Origin: Agarivorans sp. Toyoura001
GTDB taxonomy: Bacteria > Pseudomonadota > Gammaproteobacteria > Enterobacterales > Celerinatantimonadaceae
DNA length: 64,000 nt
NCBI RefSeq assembly: GCF_005405585.1
Contig: NZ_BJEQ01000009.1
Location: forward strand, 1-64,000
Reading direction: 5' to 3'
Shown: one piece after another, positions 9,326-18,346 of the stretch
How positions within the stretch are numbered: position 1 is the stretch's first letter
Layout: each line of letters starts with the position of its first letter
Made by a program: the position numbers and the translations under genes
Notes under the pieces: model-generated
What the model was told of the DNA's origin: nothing
Seen by the model: the letters and a program-made list of their open reading frames with translations, nothing else
The model's database searches: none

Positions 9326-9819
9326 TGCGCCGAATTATTTCAGTTTTATTAGAAAACGAAGCTGGTGCTCTGTCTCGTGTTACTGGCTTGTTCTCGCAGC
9401 GCGGTTTTAACATTGATTCATTAACCGTGTCTACCACAGAAGATCCAACTCTTTCACGTATGAGCATTTGCACTTACGGCGATGAAAATACCATTGAGCA
9501 AATCACCAAGCAGCTAAACAAGCTGGTTGATGTGCTTAAAGTATCGGAGTTAACCGAAGCTGAGCATGTTGAGCGTGAGATAATGTTGGTTAAAGTTCGT
9601 GCGGCTGGAGCAATCCGCGAAGAAGTGATGCGAACTTGTGATATTTTCCGCGGTCAAATCGTTGATGTAACGCCAAGCATGTATATCATGCAATTAAGTG
9701 GCGATAGCGCCAAACTGGATGCTTGTGTCAAAACCTTAGCGCAATCAACCGAGATTTTGGAAGTAGTGCGAAGTGGTGTTTGTGGCATGAGCCGCGGCGA
9801 GAGAATGCTTCGACCATAA
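9325..9819 (+). CDS. ilvH: Acetolactate synthase III, small regulatory subunit
   Basis: The 164-residue regulatory partner of IlvI, which stimulates catalysis and confers valine feedback inhibition. An N-terminal ACT domain is clear ([19 protein letters not shown]), followed by the C-terminal small-subunit domain. The start ATG shares its first base with the last base of the ilvI stop codon, indicating translational coupling. A terminator follows 20 bp after the stop. Confidence 0.97.
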   Translation: MRRIISVLLENEAGALSRVTGLFSQRGFNIDSLTVSTTEDPTLSRMSICTYGDENTIEQITKQLNKLVDVLKVSELTEAEHVEREIMLVKVRAAGAIREEVMRTCDIFRGQIVDVTPSMYIMQLSGDSAKLDACVKTLAQSTEILEVVRSGVCGMSRGERMLRP

Positions 9820-9840
9820 ATCTTTTTGAAATGTCGAGTT

Positions 9841-9868
9841 AAAGACCAGCTTAGGCTGGTCTTTTTTT
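9841..9868 (+). terminator. Rho-independent terminator after ilvIH
   Basis: A 10-bp stem (AAAGACCAGC / GCTGGTCTTT) with a TTAG loop runs straight into a seven-base T tract. It separates ilvIH from csrD. Confidence 0.9.
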
Positions 9869-9897
9869 GTATTGATTCCAAGCATTTCGATAATTAC

Positions 9898-9906
9898 TGA
9901 TATACT
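9898..9906 (+). promoter_or_regulatory. Candidate extended -10 promoter for csrD
   Basis: TGATATACT is an extended -10 element (TG-N-TATACT) located 64 bp before the csrD start and just after the ilvIH terminator. No good -35 is seen at 17 bp spacing, which extended -10 promoters can tolerate. Assigned by pattern only. Confidence 0.4.
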
Positions 9907-9969
9907 CAAGCGATGGCTAAACCAAAGGATGGTAGGGCCCGTTGCGCTTGATGGTGAGGAACACCTTGC

Positions 9970-11862
9970 ATGAAATTCTCTAGTCGGATCATTGTATTTA
10001 CCATTAGTTGCGTAGTAGTCGCGGTACTGCTTGTATTGCTAGGTGGAGCATTAACCTTCCGACAACTTGCCTTCAATCAGCAGCAGCACCAGTTGCGCTC
10101 GGTAGTTGAGGTAATCGATGGCCAGTTGAGTGTTCAACCAGAAACACCCGAGTTTGCCCAATGGCTGCCTAACTGGCTGCGGGCCCATAATATTCAAGTA
10201 TTAGAAGTGTCTAACCGTGGAGGGGTGATTTATACCTTTCGCGAACTCAATTATACCGGCAATAGCAATAGCTTGGTGTCTTACCGTTACCCCTTAATGG
10301 CTCATCCTGATTTTGTGATTCAAATTTGGGTAGAGCGACCATTCAAACAGCTTACCTACGAACCCGAAGCCATGTTGGGCATTGGTGGCGGCGTATTGAT
10401 TGTTGCACTCAGCTTAATTGCGGTGTTCCGCTGGCTTAAAAAGATTATGTTCGGTGCAGAGTTACTGCAAACGCGCGGTAACCAAATATTGGCGGGGCGA
10501 TTGCGCGACGTACAAGTGGGTAGTCCCAAGGAATGGCCTAATGCGGCCAGTAAAGCCATTGAACAACTTATTACTCAATTACTTGAAGCACGCCAAGAAC
10601 GTAGCCGGTTTGACTGTATTATTCGTAATCACGCCTTTGTCGATGAGCTCACTCAGTTGTCAAACCGCACCCATTTCTATAATCAGTTAGAAGCGGAAAT
10701 TGGTGATGCAGACGCACACACCGGCGCGGTGCTTTTGGTTTATTTGCGGGGCATGGATGACGTTAATTACCAGTACGCCCGTAACGAAGGCGATGCTATT
10801 TTGCAGCAAAGTGCCGATGCATTAAAGCAGTACACGCGCCGCAACATAGATGTGAACTTAGCTCGCTTCAGTGGTGATGCCTTTGCTTTGTTAATGCCGC
10901 TTTCCACTTTAGATGAAGCTGAAGATACAGCTGCGGGCATTCTCAAGCTGCTAGAGCGCATTTCTTTGCCAGAAGTGGCGGACGAAGATGACTTTTTCTA
11001 CATTGGTATTGCAGGTTATCAATATGGTGACAGCGCGCAATTAGTGATTGAGCAAGCCGAAGACGCATTGCGTGTTGCCCAAATGCAGCGCCACAATGGG
11101 TGGTATGTGGTACCTCGCGAATTAAGTTCAACCCAAACCGGAAAGGGTTCGGTTCGCTGGCGTACCCTGTTGCAGCATGTATTAAGCAATGAAGGGCTGC
11201 ATTATTATCAGCAAGATGTTGTTGATGAAGATGGTCGGGTTTGTTATCGCGAATTATTAGCCAGAATTACCGACTACCAAGGCGAAGTGATAAACGCTGG
11301 CGTATTTTTGCCTTGGGCGGAGAAAAGCGGCTTACAGGCAAGTTTTGATGAGCATGCCTTAACATTTGCCATGAAGTACGTGAAATACACTCGCCAGCCT
11401 ATCAGTGTTAACTTGAATATTGCGACGGTAATAAAGCAGTCGGTGATGCGTGAATTGCTGCAGTGGGTTTTCTCTGTGCCTTACAAAGAGTGTAAGAAAC
11501 TAGTCTTAGAGTTTCCCGAGATACAGTTATCGCAGTTAAATGACACCGAAATGCTACGTTTAAAAGCACTGAATAAAAAAGGCATTAAGTTAGCGGTAGA
11601 GCGAGCGGGGCAGCGGGTGGTGAGTACTCAATACATTAGCGAGTTAAAGCTTGAATATTTGAAGCTGCATACTAGCTTAGTGCGAGACATTCAGATTCGA
11701 CAAGTTAACCAGCTCGCAGTGAGCTCATTAGTGGCCAGTTGTTCTGACCGCGTAGAGGTTATTGCTGTAGGCGTAGAGCGCAACGAAGAATGGCGTGTTT
11801 TGCAGCGTTTAGGTGTGCACTACGGGCAAGGTTTCTTATTTAGCAAGCCAGAGCCCATTTAA
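9970..11862 (+). CDS. csrD: CsrD-type degenerate GGDEF/EAL regulator (MshH position)
   Basis: A 630-residue inner-membrane protein that in E. coli targets CsrB/CsrC sRNAs for RNase E decay and so frees CsrA. Transmembrane segments lie near residues 7-28 and 133-155, flanking a periplasmic part. The GGDEF domain (about 220-370) is degenerate, with FSGDAF in place of GGDEF, and the EAL domain (about 385-625) has ELL in place of EAL. Both match the enzymatically dead CsrD type rather than an active cyclase or phosphodiesterase. It sits directly before mshI, where Vibrio names the homologue mshH. A GAGGA ribosome binding site precedes the ATG. Confidence 0.9.
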   Translation: MKFSSRIIVFTISCVVVAVLLVLLGGALTFRQLAFNQQQHQLRSVVEVIDGQLSVQPETPEFAQWLPNWLRAHNIQVLEVSNRGGVIYTFRELNYTGNSNSLVSYRYPLMAHPDFVIQIWVERPFKQLTYEPEAMLGIGGGVLIVALSLIAVFRWLKKIMFGAELLQTRGNQILAGRLRDVQVGSPKEWPNAASKAIEQLITQLLEARQERSRFDCIIRNHAFVDELTQLSNRTHFYNQLEAEIGDADAHTGAVLLVYLRGMDDVNYQYARNEGDAILQQSADALKQYTRRNIDVNLARFSGDAFALLMPLSTLDEAEDTAAGILKLLERISLPEVADEDDFFYIGIAGYQYGDSAQLVIEQAEDALRVAQMQRHNGWYVVPRELSSTQTGKGSVRWRTLLQHVLSNEGLHYYQQDVVDEDGRVCYRELLARITDYQGEVINAGVFLPWAEKSGLQASFDEHALTFAMKYVKYTRQPISVNLNIATVIKQSVMRELLQWVFSVPYKECKKLVLEFPEIQLSQLNDTEMLRLKALNKKGIKLAVERAGQRVVSTQYISELKLEYLKLHTSLVRDIQIRQVNQLAVSSLVASCSDRVEVIAVGVERNEEWRVLQRLGVHYGQGFLFSKPEPI

Positions 11863-12047
11863 ATCATCTTAGGGTGGCGTTTTGGTGAGAAAAGCATGAG
11901 TTATTTGAGTGTCTAATCTACAGTTACTAGATATACCGCCGTTAATCTTGAGAATTAGCACATATTTGTCGGCCAATGCTTTAAAAAATAACAGAAAAGT
12001 TTAGACTACTTGTGTAGATTTTACATGGATTACTCAAAGGAAAAGGG

Positions 12048-12929
12048 ATGGGTTTAGCGTTTTGGCGAAGAAATACAGCGAAGACTCGTTGCAGTGCCTA
12101 TTTGCGCTCAGATCTTGTGGTTTTAGCCGATCACCAACAGCAAACCTTTGAGAAGTCGGTTAGCTCTATCGAGCAATGGCCAGAAGCGTTAGCATCATTA
12201 TGTAAAGAGGCACAACTCGGTGCCGACCATCAAATTGTTTTTGTTCTAGGTAATGCGCATTATCAACAGTTTCAGGTAGAAAAACCCAAAGTCGCCGATG
12301 AAGAGTTGGCGGGGGCTGTGCCGTGGACCATTAAAGACATGGTGGCAGAGCAGGTCTTAGATTTAGCGGTTGATTATTACGAAGCGCCAGCCGCGCCAAT
12401 GGCCAGTGAAAAGCTCAATGTAGTGTGTGTTCGTAAACCTATTATTCAGCAGCTGGTGAATATGGCGAATCAGCAAGATTTAACCATTGAAGGCATCACT
12501 ATTGAAAGCCTCGCTGCGATTAATTTTCTTGAAGCGAATGAGCGTTGCCAAATGTTGTTATGGCAGCCCAAAGGTGGTGACTTAGAACTTATTGTGGTTC
12601 GCCAAGGGCAAGTATCTTTTACTCGTCAGCTACGTGCCTTTTCTGCGTTGGGTCAGATGCAAGAAATTGAATTTACCCAATCTTTCTTTGATAGCTTGAG
12701 CTTAGAGCTACAACGTTCAATAGACTACATTAGCGCCACTCTAAAGTTGCCAGAAGTTAGCGTTATTCAGTTGGCGATTCCTAGCCGTTTTTGTGATGAA
12801 ATTGCTCGCCAGTTGCAGCAAAATCTAACCCCAAAAGTTAATTTATTAGAACTCTCGTCGATTGAAAGTAGTGAGTACTATTATCACTTGCCAGCCTTGG
12901 CTGCTTTACAAGAAGGGGTGTTGTCGTGA
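12048..12929 (+). CDS. mshI: MSHA biogenesis protein MshI (PilM-like)
   Basis: First gene of the MSHA pilus assembly block. The 293-residue cytoplasmic protein has the actin-like PilM/GspL-cytoplasmic fold expected at this position (low sequence conservation; assignment rests on length and gene order). PilM-like proteins dock the inner-membrane PilN/PilO complex to the assembly ATPase. AAGGAAAAGGG lies just before the ATG. It overlaps the next gene by four bases (ATG within GTGA), the pattern of a tightly coupled operon. Confidence 0.85.
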   Translation: MGLAFWRRNTAKTRCSAYLRSDLVVLADHQQQTFEKSVSSIEQWPEALASLCKEAQLGADHQIVFVLGNAHYQQFQVEKPKVADEELAGAVPWTIKDMVAEQVLDLAVDYYEAPAAPMASEKLNVVCVRKPIIQQLVNMANQQDLTIEGITIESLAAINFLEANERCQMLLWQPKGGDLELIVVRQGQVSFTRQLRAFSALGQMQEIEFTQSFFDSLSLELQRSIDYISATLKLPEVSVIQLAIPSRFCDEIARQLQQNLTPKVNLLELSSIESSEYYYHLPALAALQEGVLS

Positions 12930-13537
12930 AAACGAGAATTAACCTTTATGTTGAGGAGTTTCGTCCAAAGCCAGAACGAGGTTCACTAAGGCAAGCGGTG
13001 ATATCTTGGGGAATTGTTGGCGTGTTAGCTTTGGTCTGGGGATTTTGGCAGCAGCAGCAAACCAATGCCGCTGTTGTAAGCTCGAGTGCTCAACGCCAAT
13101 TACTTAATCAACAAGAGCAACAGCTTAATAAACTAAAAGCCGCTATCGAGCAGCGCGCTTTAGACCCAAGATTGCAGCGTGAAGTTAGCCTGGTGCAACA
13201 AGAGCTAACATTGAAACAATTGTTAGACCAGCGCCTTAAAGGACATGGTTATGCAAACAGCGGCTTTTCTTCATCGCTTAATGCTTTGGCGTCTATTGAA
13301 GATAGCCAAATATGGCTGACTGAAATAAATATTCAGCGTGGTCGTATGGCCTTAGCGGGGCAATCAACCAGCAGTGATGCGGTGCCTAAATGGCTTAAGC
13401 AGTTTAAGGCCTACCCCGATTTGTCTCAGCAACAGTTCGCTGGCTTGAAGATATTTAGAGATGAAGACCAGCAACTGCACTTTAGTTTAAGTGGTTCAAC
13501 TAAGAGCGAAAGCATATTAGGAGCCTCAAATGAGTGA
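12926..13537 (+). CDS. PilN-like MSHA biogenesis protein (second MshI-type gene)
   Basis: A 203-residue bitopic inner-membrane protein: a short cytoplasmic N-terminus starting MKTRINLYVEEFRPKPE, one membrane segment near residues 27-42, then a Gln-rich coiled-coil periplasmic part. The N-terminal INLY motif is typical of PilN, which binds PilM. Some genomes call this gene mshI2 or mshI. It overlaps mshI by four bases and mshJ by eight. Confidence 0.8.
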   Translation: MKTRINLYVEEFRPKPERGSLRQAVISWGIVGVLALVWGFWQQQQTNAAVVSSSAQRQLLNQQEQQLNKLKAAIEQRALDPRLQREVSLVQQELTLKQLLDQRLKGHGYANSGFSSSLNALASIEDSQIWLTEINIQRGRMALAGQSTSSDAVPKWLKQFKAYPDLSQQQFAGLKIFRDEDQQLHFSLSGSTKSESILGASNE

Positions 13538-14183
13538 GCAGTGGCAACAGTGGCAAGCTACCTTCGCAGGTCTTAGTTTACGAGAACGCCTATTGATTCT
13601 TGTTACCGGCTTGTTGGTTATTATATTACCGAGTTATTACTTGTGGATAGAACCCGCCAGTATTAAGCAAAATAAAGCTGAAACAGAGTTAGCAGAAGCG
13701 ACGCGCAAATACGCTGAAAATGCCGATTTAATTGAATTCAGTAAAATAAAACTGCGCGAAGATCCTAATAAAGACATTAAAGCTGAGTTGTTACAGTTAC
13801 ACACTCAGCTAGAACAAGTAGATAAAAAACTAGAGCTACAGCAGGCGGGCTTGATCCCTGTTGAGCAGATGACCGAAGTATTGGAGAAACTGCTGCAAAA
13901 AAGTGACGGTTTGATGCTGGTCTCTATGGATTCTTTAGCACCTGAAGCGATATTGAGTAGTGCAGAAAGCAGCGCCGATAGCCTTAATTTTTATCGCCAC
14001 GGTATTCGATTAAAACTTAATGGTGGCTATTTTCCTTTAGTTAAGTATTTGCAGGTAGTTGAAGAGTTACCGCAGCGATTCCTGTGGCAACTTATCGATT
14101 ACCAAGTGCTTGAGTACCCAAGAGCCGATATCACTATCGATATCTATACCTTAAGCACCAATAAGGATTTTATTAGTGGCTAA
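13530..14183 (+). CDS. mshJ: MSHA biogenesis protein MshJ (PilO-like)
   Basis: A 217-residue inner-membrane protein with one transmembrane helix near residues 20-40 (ILVTGLLVIILPSYYLW) followed by a long coiled coil and a periplasmic ferredoxin-like part, the PilO/GspM arrangement. It is expected to pair with the PilN-like protein upstream in the alignment subcomplex of the pilus machine. It overlaps both neighbours by eight bases. Confidence 0.85.
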   Translation: MSEQWQQWQATFAGLSLRERLLILVTGLLVIILPSYYLWIEPASIKQNKAETELAEATRKYAENADLIEFSKIKLREDPNKDIKAELLQLHTQLEQVDKKLELQQAGLIPVEQMTEVLEKLLQKSDGLMLVSMDSLAPEAILSSAESSADSLNFYRHGIRLKLNGGYFPLVKYLQVVEELPQRFLWQLIDYQVLEYPRADITIDIYTLSTNKDFISG

Positions 14184-14517
14184 GTATTTTTTAGCGTTAA
14201 TGCTCTCATGTGGAGTGCTTACCAGTAGTGTGTTGGCTACGCCGCTAAGTGATCCTACAGCGCCACCTAATAGTCGCAGTAGCACGAGTAGTGCCGCCAA
14301 GCAGGTATCTTTACCCAGTATCCAAGCGATTATTGTTGGTGGGAAAGAGCCAGGGGCGATTCTTAATCAGCGCTTTGTGGGCGTAAAACAATCAATATCA
14401 GGTTACACCTTGAGCCGTGTGCATCAAGATTACGTAGTGTTAACACGAGCAAATAAGCAGTATCGAATTCAATTAGACAAGGTGTCAGTGAAACGCGTCA
14501 CTGGGCAGGGGCAGTAA
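14176..14517 (+). CDS. mshK: MSHA biogenesis protein MshK (PilP-like)
   Basis: A small 113-residue periplasmic protein with a signal peptide (hydrophobic stretch residues 5-20, likely cleavage after VLA). It has a SDPTAPP segment typical of secretin-interacting MshK/PilP/GspC-like proteins. It probably links the inner-membrane subcomplex to the MshL secretin. It uses a GTG start that overlaps the end of mshJ by eight bases. Confidence 0.82.
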   Translation: MAKYFLALMLSCGVLTSSVLATPLSDPTAPPNSRSSTSSAAKQVSLPSIQAIIVGGKEPGAILNQRFVGVKQSISGYTLSRVHQDYVVLTRANKQYRIQLDKVSVKRVTGQGQ

Positions 14518-14520
14518 TAC

Positions 14521-16221
14521 ATGTATATCAAACGGATTTTTATTGGCTGTGTCGTTGTATTGGTAAGTGCTTGCCAGTCCACCTCTAGGCCTGATCCTGT
14601 AGAAGCTAAGCAAGCTATCTCTGAAGCGCAAAAACCAGTGCCGTCTACGATAAAAGCGCCAGAGTTACCCGCAGAAGTGCAAGCAGAGCTAATGCCAGAA
14701 CTTGGCTTGCAGCAGGGCGACTTGCTTCAGGTTGAGCATCGCTTTGACGTAAATGCGCGTAATGTAGACGCAAAAACCTTCTTCCCTGCTTTGATTAAAG
14801 GCTCTCCTCTTAGCGTAGCGATGCACCCAGGCGTAGAGGGTAAAATTACCTTAAAACTTAAAGAAGTGACCTTAAAAGAAGCCATTGATGTGGTGTCTGA
14901 TATGTATGGTTACGACGTTAAACGTAGCGGTAAAATATTACATGTTTACCCTGCGGGAATGCGTATTGAAACTATTCCACTTAACTACTTAATGTTAGAG
15001 CGTTATGGCTATACCCGTACCCGCATTAATTCGGGTGGTATCACCGGTGGTGATAGCGATAATAATAGCTCGAGCAATAATTCGTCGAATAACTCATCTA
15101 GTAATAACTCCAGTAACAACAATAACAGCAGCCGTAATTCTAATCGGAGTGACAGTTTTAACGGCACTAAAATTGAGTCTGCGACTGAAACGCGTTTCTG
15201 GTATGAGCTTGAAGAAACCTTACGCGGCATGATCGGCATTAGTATGCGTCGAGATCGTGGCAACGATACCTCTTACGCCAATGACGGCCGCATGGTGGTT
15301 GTTAGCCCACAAGCTGGTTTAGTTACTGTACGTGCTTTTCCAGATGAAATTCGTACCATTAAAACCTTTTTGGCTAAGTCTGAAAGGAACTTACAGCGTC
15401 AAGTGATTTTAGAAGCCAAGATCATTGAAGTCACCTTAAGTGATGGTTACCAACAAGGTATTGATTGGACCAACGCCGGTGATGTGATTGGCTCAACAGA
15501 AGTATTGTTTAACAATACCTCGCAAATTCCTGGTGATGCGATTAGTGCAATATTAGGGGGCGGTGGTGCGCTAACCGTTACCGATGGTAATTTTCAAGCG
15601 GTGGTGAGTTTGTTGCAAACTCAAGGTGATGTGAATGTATTGTCTAGCCCGCGCATTACGGCGTCAAATAACCAAAAAGCTGTTATTAAAGTGGGTACCG
15701 ACGAGTACTTTGTTACTGACGTATCAAATACTACTATCTCGGGCACCAACCCAGTGACCAACCCCAGCGTAGAGTTAACACCATTTTTCTCGGGTGTTGC
15801 TTTAGATGTTACTCCACAAATTGACGATAACGGGCAAGTGCTACTGCACGTTCACCCCTCAGTGACAGAAGTTAAAGAGCAACGCAAAGTGATTAGCTTT
15901 GGTAGCTCTAGTGAGCAACTTGATTTGCCCTTAGCCCAAAGTGACATTCGTGAAACTGATACGGTTATTAAAGCGAACTCTGGTGATGTGGTAGTGATTG
16001 GTGGTTTGATGAGCTCCAAACAGGAAGAGATTATTTCTAAAGTGCCGTTTATTGGCTCTATTCCTGGCTTGGGCGAGTTGTTTACCAACAAAGCGATATC
16101 GAGCAAAAAAACCGAATTAGTAATTTTGATTCAGCCTACTGTGGTGACCGAAGATACTTGGCAAATTGAGCTACAGAAGTCTCAGGATTTGCTGAACACT
16201 TGGTATCCAGAAGAAAACTAG
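14521..16221 (+). CDS. mshL: MSHA outer-membrane secretin MshL
   Basis: The secretin through which the pilus leaves the cell, 566 residues. The N-terminus is a lipoprotein signal with the lipobox VSAC and lipidated Cys18. A secretin/TonB short N-terminal (STN-like) domain lies near 65-140, an N1-type ring-building domain lies near 215-290, and the C-terminal secretin domain occupies about 290-555 with VVVIGGLMSSKQEE and the VPFIGSIPGLGELF signature near 510-525. Between the first two domains is an Asn/Ser-only linker (annotated separately). It lies 3 bp after mshK. Confidence 0.95.
   Translation: MYIKRIFIGCVVVLVSACQSTSRPDPVEAKQAISEAQKPVPSTIKAPELPAEVQAELMPELGLQQGDLLQVEHRFDVNARNVDAKTFFPALIKGSPLSVAMHPGVEGKITLKLKEVTLKEAIDVVSDMYGYDVKRSGKILHVYPAGMRIETIPLNYLMLERYGYTRTRINSGGITGGDSDNNSSSNNSSNNSSSNNSSNNNNSSRNSNRSDSFNGTKIESATETRFWYELEETLRGMIGISMRRDRGNDTSYANDGRMVVVSPQAGLVTVRAFPDEIRTIKTFLAKSERNLQRQVILEAKIIEVTLSDGYQQGIDWTNAGDVIGSTEVLFNNTSQIPGDAISAILGGGGALTVTDGNFQAVVSLLQTQGDVNVLSSPRITASNNQKAVIKVGTDEYFVTDVSNTTISGTNPVTNPSVELTPFFSGVALDVTPQIDDNGQVLLHVHPSVTEVKEQRKVISFGSSSEQLDLPLAQSDIRETDTVIKANSGDVVVIGGLMSSKQEEIISKVPFIGSIPGLGELFTNKAISSKKTELVILIQPTVVTEDTWQIELQKSQDLLNTWYPEEN
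15050..15153 (+). repeat. Asn/Ser low-complexity linker in mshL
   Basis: Codons of about residues 177-211 of MshL encode almost only Asn and Ser, with the codons AAT, AAC, AGC, TCG, TCT and AGT mixed. It is flanked by ordinary secretin sequence, so it is probably a flexible linker between periplasmic rings. Mixed codon use argues against very recent slipped-strand expansion. Confidence 0.85.
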
Positions 16222-16230
16222 GCGGCATAA

Positions 16231-17136
16231 GTGGCAGTATATCTGGAACATTTTGGACTTTCGCAAGCACCGTTTGGTTTAACGCCGAACACGGGTTTGT
16301 ATCAGGCTTTATTACCTCATGACGAGGCGATACAGGTACTGCAAACTGCGCTTAAATCTGGCGAAGGTTTTATTAAAGTCAGTGGCGAAGTGGGTACCGG
16401 TAAAACGTTGCTTTGTCGCAAATTGCTTAATGAAATGAGCGATGAGTACCAGTTTGCTTACTTGCCTAATCCTTGTTTATCTGCCGAGCAAATCCATGCC
16501 GCATTAGCCAACGAATTGGGCTTGAAGGTCGACCCAAGTGCCTCTTCGCATAGTTTATTGGAACAGATTCATCACTGCTTAATTGAATTAGCCAGTCAAC
16601 AGCGACCAGTTGTACTATTGATTGATGAAGCTCAGGCCTTAAGTGACGAAGCTTTAGAAGTGATTCGGCTGCTTGGAAATCTAGAAACAGAGCAGCGTAA
16701 ATTATTACACGTAGTCTTGTTTGGCCAACCTGAGCTAGATGAGCGCTTAGCCAGCCAGCAACTTCGCCAATTACGCCAACGCATCACATTCTCGTACCGT
16801 TTACGCGCCTTAGAAAAGGATGAGGTGGCTAGTTACATTCAGCATCGCTTACATTTAAGTGGTTACCGTGGTGGGCCGTTGTTTACTGCAGGGTCATTAA
16901 AGCTACTAACTCGGGCAAGCCGCGGAATTCCTCGTTTAATCAATATATTAGCACACAAGGTATTGATGCTGTGTTACGGCCAAGGTGCTCAACAAGTTAG
17001 TGTAAATATGGTGAAAACCGCCGTACAAGATACCGAGGATGCGGCGTTACCAGCAGCTAAAACCGCATTGTTGGTATTGGGTTTCTCCGCTTGTTTCTTG
17101 CTTGGTTTGGTTATTTGGTGGGGGGCACTACGATGA
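16231..17136 (+). CDS. mshM: MSHA biogenesis ATPase MshM (ExeA/GspA-like)
   Basis: A 301-residue AAA-type ATPase related to ExeA/GspA. Walker A is GEVGTGKT near residues 52-59 and Walker B is VVLLIDEAQAL near 128. A single transmembrane helix near residues 275-297 anchors it. ExeA-like proteins help insert or assemble the secretin through peptidoglycan, so it likely serves MshL. It starts with GTG 10 bp after mshL; the stop overlaps the mshN start as ATGA. Confidence 0.9.
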   Translation: MAVYLEHFGLSQAPFGLTPNTGLYQALLPHDEAIQVLQTALKSGEGFIKVSGEVGTGKTLLCRKLLNEMSDEYQFAYLPNPCLSAEQIHAALANELGLKVDPSASSHSLLEQIHHCLIELASQQRPVVLLIDEAQALSDEALEVIRLLGNLETEQRKLLHVVLFGQPELDERLASQQLRQLRQRITFSYRLRALEKDEVASYIQHRLHLSGYRGGPLFTAGSLKLLTRASRGIPRLINILAHKVLMLCYGQGAQQVSVNMVKTAVQDTEDAALPAAKTALLVLGFSACFLLGLVIWWGALR

Positions 17137-18344
17137 GTGTTATCAATCAAATGCTGAAAGATTTAGATAAGCGTCAGCAAACTAACCCGCAAAGTATGGC
17201 GCCACTGGTGGAAGAGTCAGGCCGCAGTGCTAGAGCCTACATCCTTATGGGTTTAGTGCTGATTGCATTAATGATTTCCGCTTGGTTGGCACTTCGCTAT
17301 TTTGCTAACTTAGAGTTAAAAAGTGACGTTGAAGTAGTGACGGAAGCAACGAACAATAGTTCGCTCTCCATTTCTCCCGAGACTGAACAGCTTCAAGCTG
17401 TAGCTGCCGCGATAGACGTTGAATTAAACGAGCCTACAAGCAGTGCTGAGCTGATAGTAGAACCAGCGGATACCTTGAGCAATAAGGACTTACCACCGAA
17501 GACAACTACTGAGTTGGAGTTGGTTGCGACTCCAGATCCCAAATCAGACGTTGAGCAGACGCTACCAAGTCCCATCATTGAAGCTGAGCCAGAAAAAATA
17601 GCGACATCAAATGTTGTCATTACTACAGATAAGGTCGTTGAAGCTAGAGTTGAGAGTGAGCCTGAAGCTAACAAACCTTTAGATTTAGAAACAGTAGAGC
17701 GTCAAGCTCCGCTTTCTAAGAATGTAGAAAGCGACGAGTCGAGCTTGGAAATAAAACCTCTGAAACTTAATCGAGAACAACAAGTTGCCTTGTACACTCG
17801 GCGCGGTTTTCAAGCATTAGACAAAAATCAATTAGTAGAAGCGCGCTTAGAGTTTAATAAAGCTTTACAGCTCGATCATCAAGCACATGAAGTGAGAGAG
17901 CAATTAGCCGCCTTAGAGTTTGGCCGTGGCAACGCAAGTGCCGCAGTGAACTTGTTAGAAGAGGGGGTTCAACTTAGCCCATTGCGTGGTTCATTTAGAG
18001 TAATGTTAGCGCGTATCTTTGTGCAACAAGAAAATCTGCCGCAAGCCATTTACTATTTAGAGAGTGCCGAGCCTGAGGTGAGTGGCAATGTAGATTACTA
18101 CGCCATGTTAGCCGGCCTAGCGCAAAACCTGAACAAACAAGATCTGGCCTTAAGTGCTTATCAAAAACTGGTGAAGCATGAGCCGAGCCGCGCGCGCTGG
18201 TGGATGGGTTATGCCATTGCCAACGACAAGTTAACTCATTACAACGAGGCGTTAGCCGCCTATCGCCAAGCGGAACTGATGGGACAGCTTTCTAGTCATT
18301 CACGCGATTTTGTCGCAAACCGTATTCGACAGTTGGAGCAATAA
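17133..18344 (+). CDS. mshN: MSHA biogenesis protein MshN (TPR protein)
   Basis: A 403-residue bitopic membrane protein. The N-terminus begins MSVINQMLKDLDKRQ, typical of MshN and GspB-like partners of ExeA ATPases. A transmembrane helix lies near residues 33-52, then an acidic, Glu/Pro/Thr-rich linker to about 205, then tetratricopeptide repeats to the C-terminus. An in-frame upstream codon at 17091 is inside mshM; the ATG at 17133, overlapping the mshM stop as ATGA, is preferred. Confidence 0.9.
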   Translation: MSVINQMLKDLDKRQQTNPQSMAPLVEESGRSARAYILMGLVLIALMISAWLALRYFANLELKSDVEVVTEATNNSSLSISPETEQLQAVAAAIDVELNEPTSSAELIVEPADTLSNKDLPPKTTTELELVATPDPKSDVEQTLPSPIIEAEPEKIATSNVVITTDKVVEARVESEPEANKPLDLETVERQAPLSKNVESDESSLEIKPLKLNREQQVALYTRRGFQALDKNQLVEARLEFNKALQLDHQAHEVREQLAALEFGRGNASAAVNLLEEGVQLSPLRGSFRVMLARIFVQQENLPQAIYYLESAEPEVSGNVDYYAMLAGLAQNLNKQDLALSAYQKLVKHEPSRARWWMGYAIANDKLTHYNEALAAYRQAELMGQLSSHSRDFVANRIRQLEQ

Positions 18345-18346
18345 AC

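Noticed and set aside
15009-15263. Leu-rich minus-strand reading frame opposite mshL
   Set aside because: It is the antisense of the Asn/Ser linker in mshL; composition is fully explained by the plus-strand gene.
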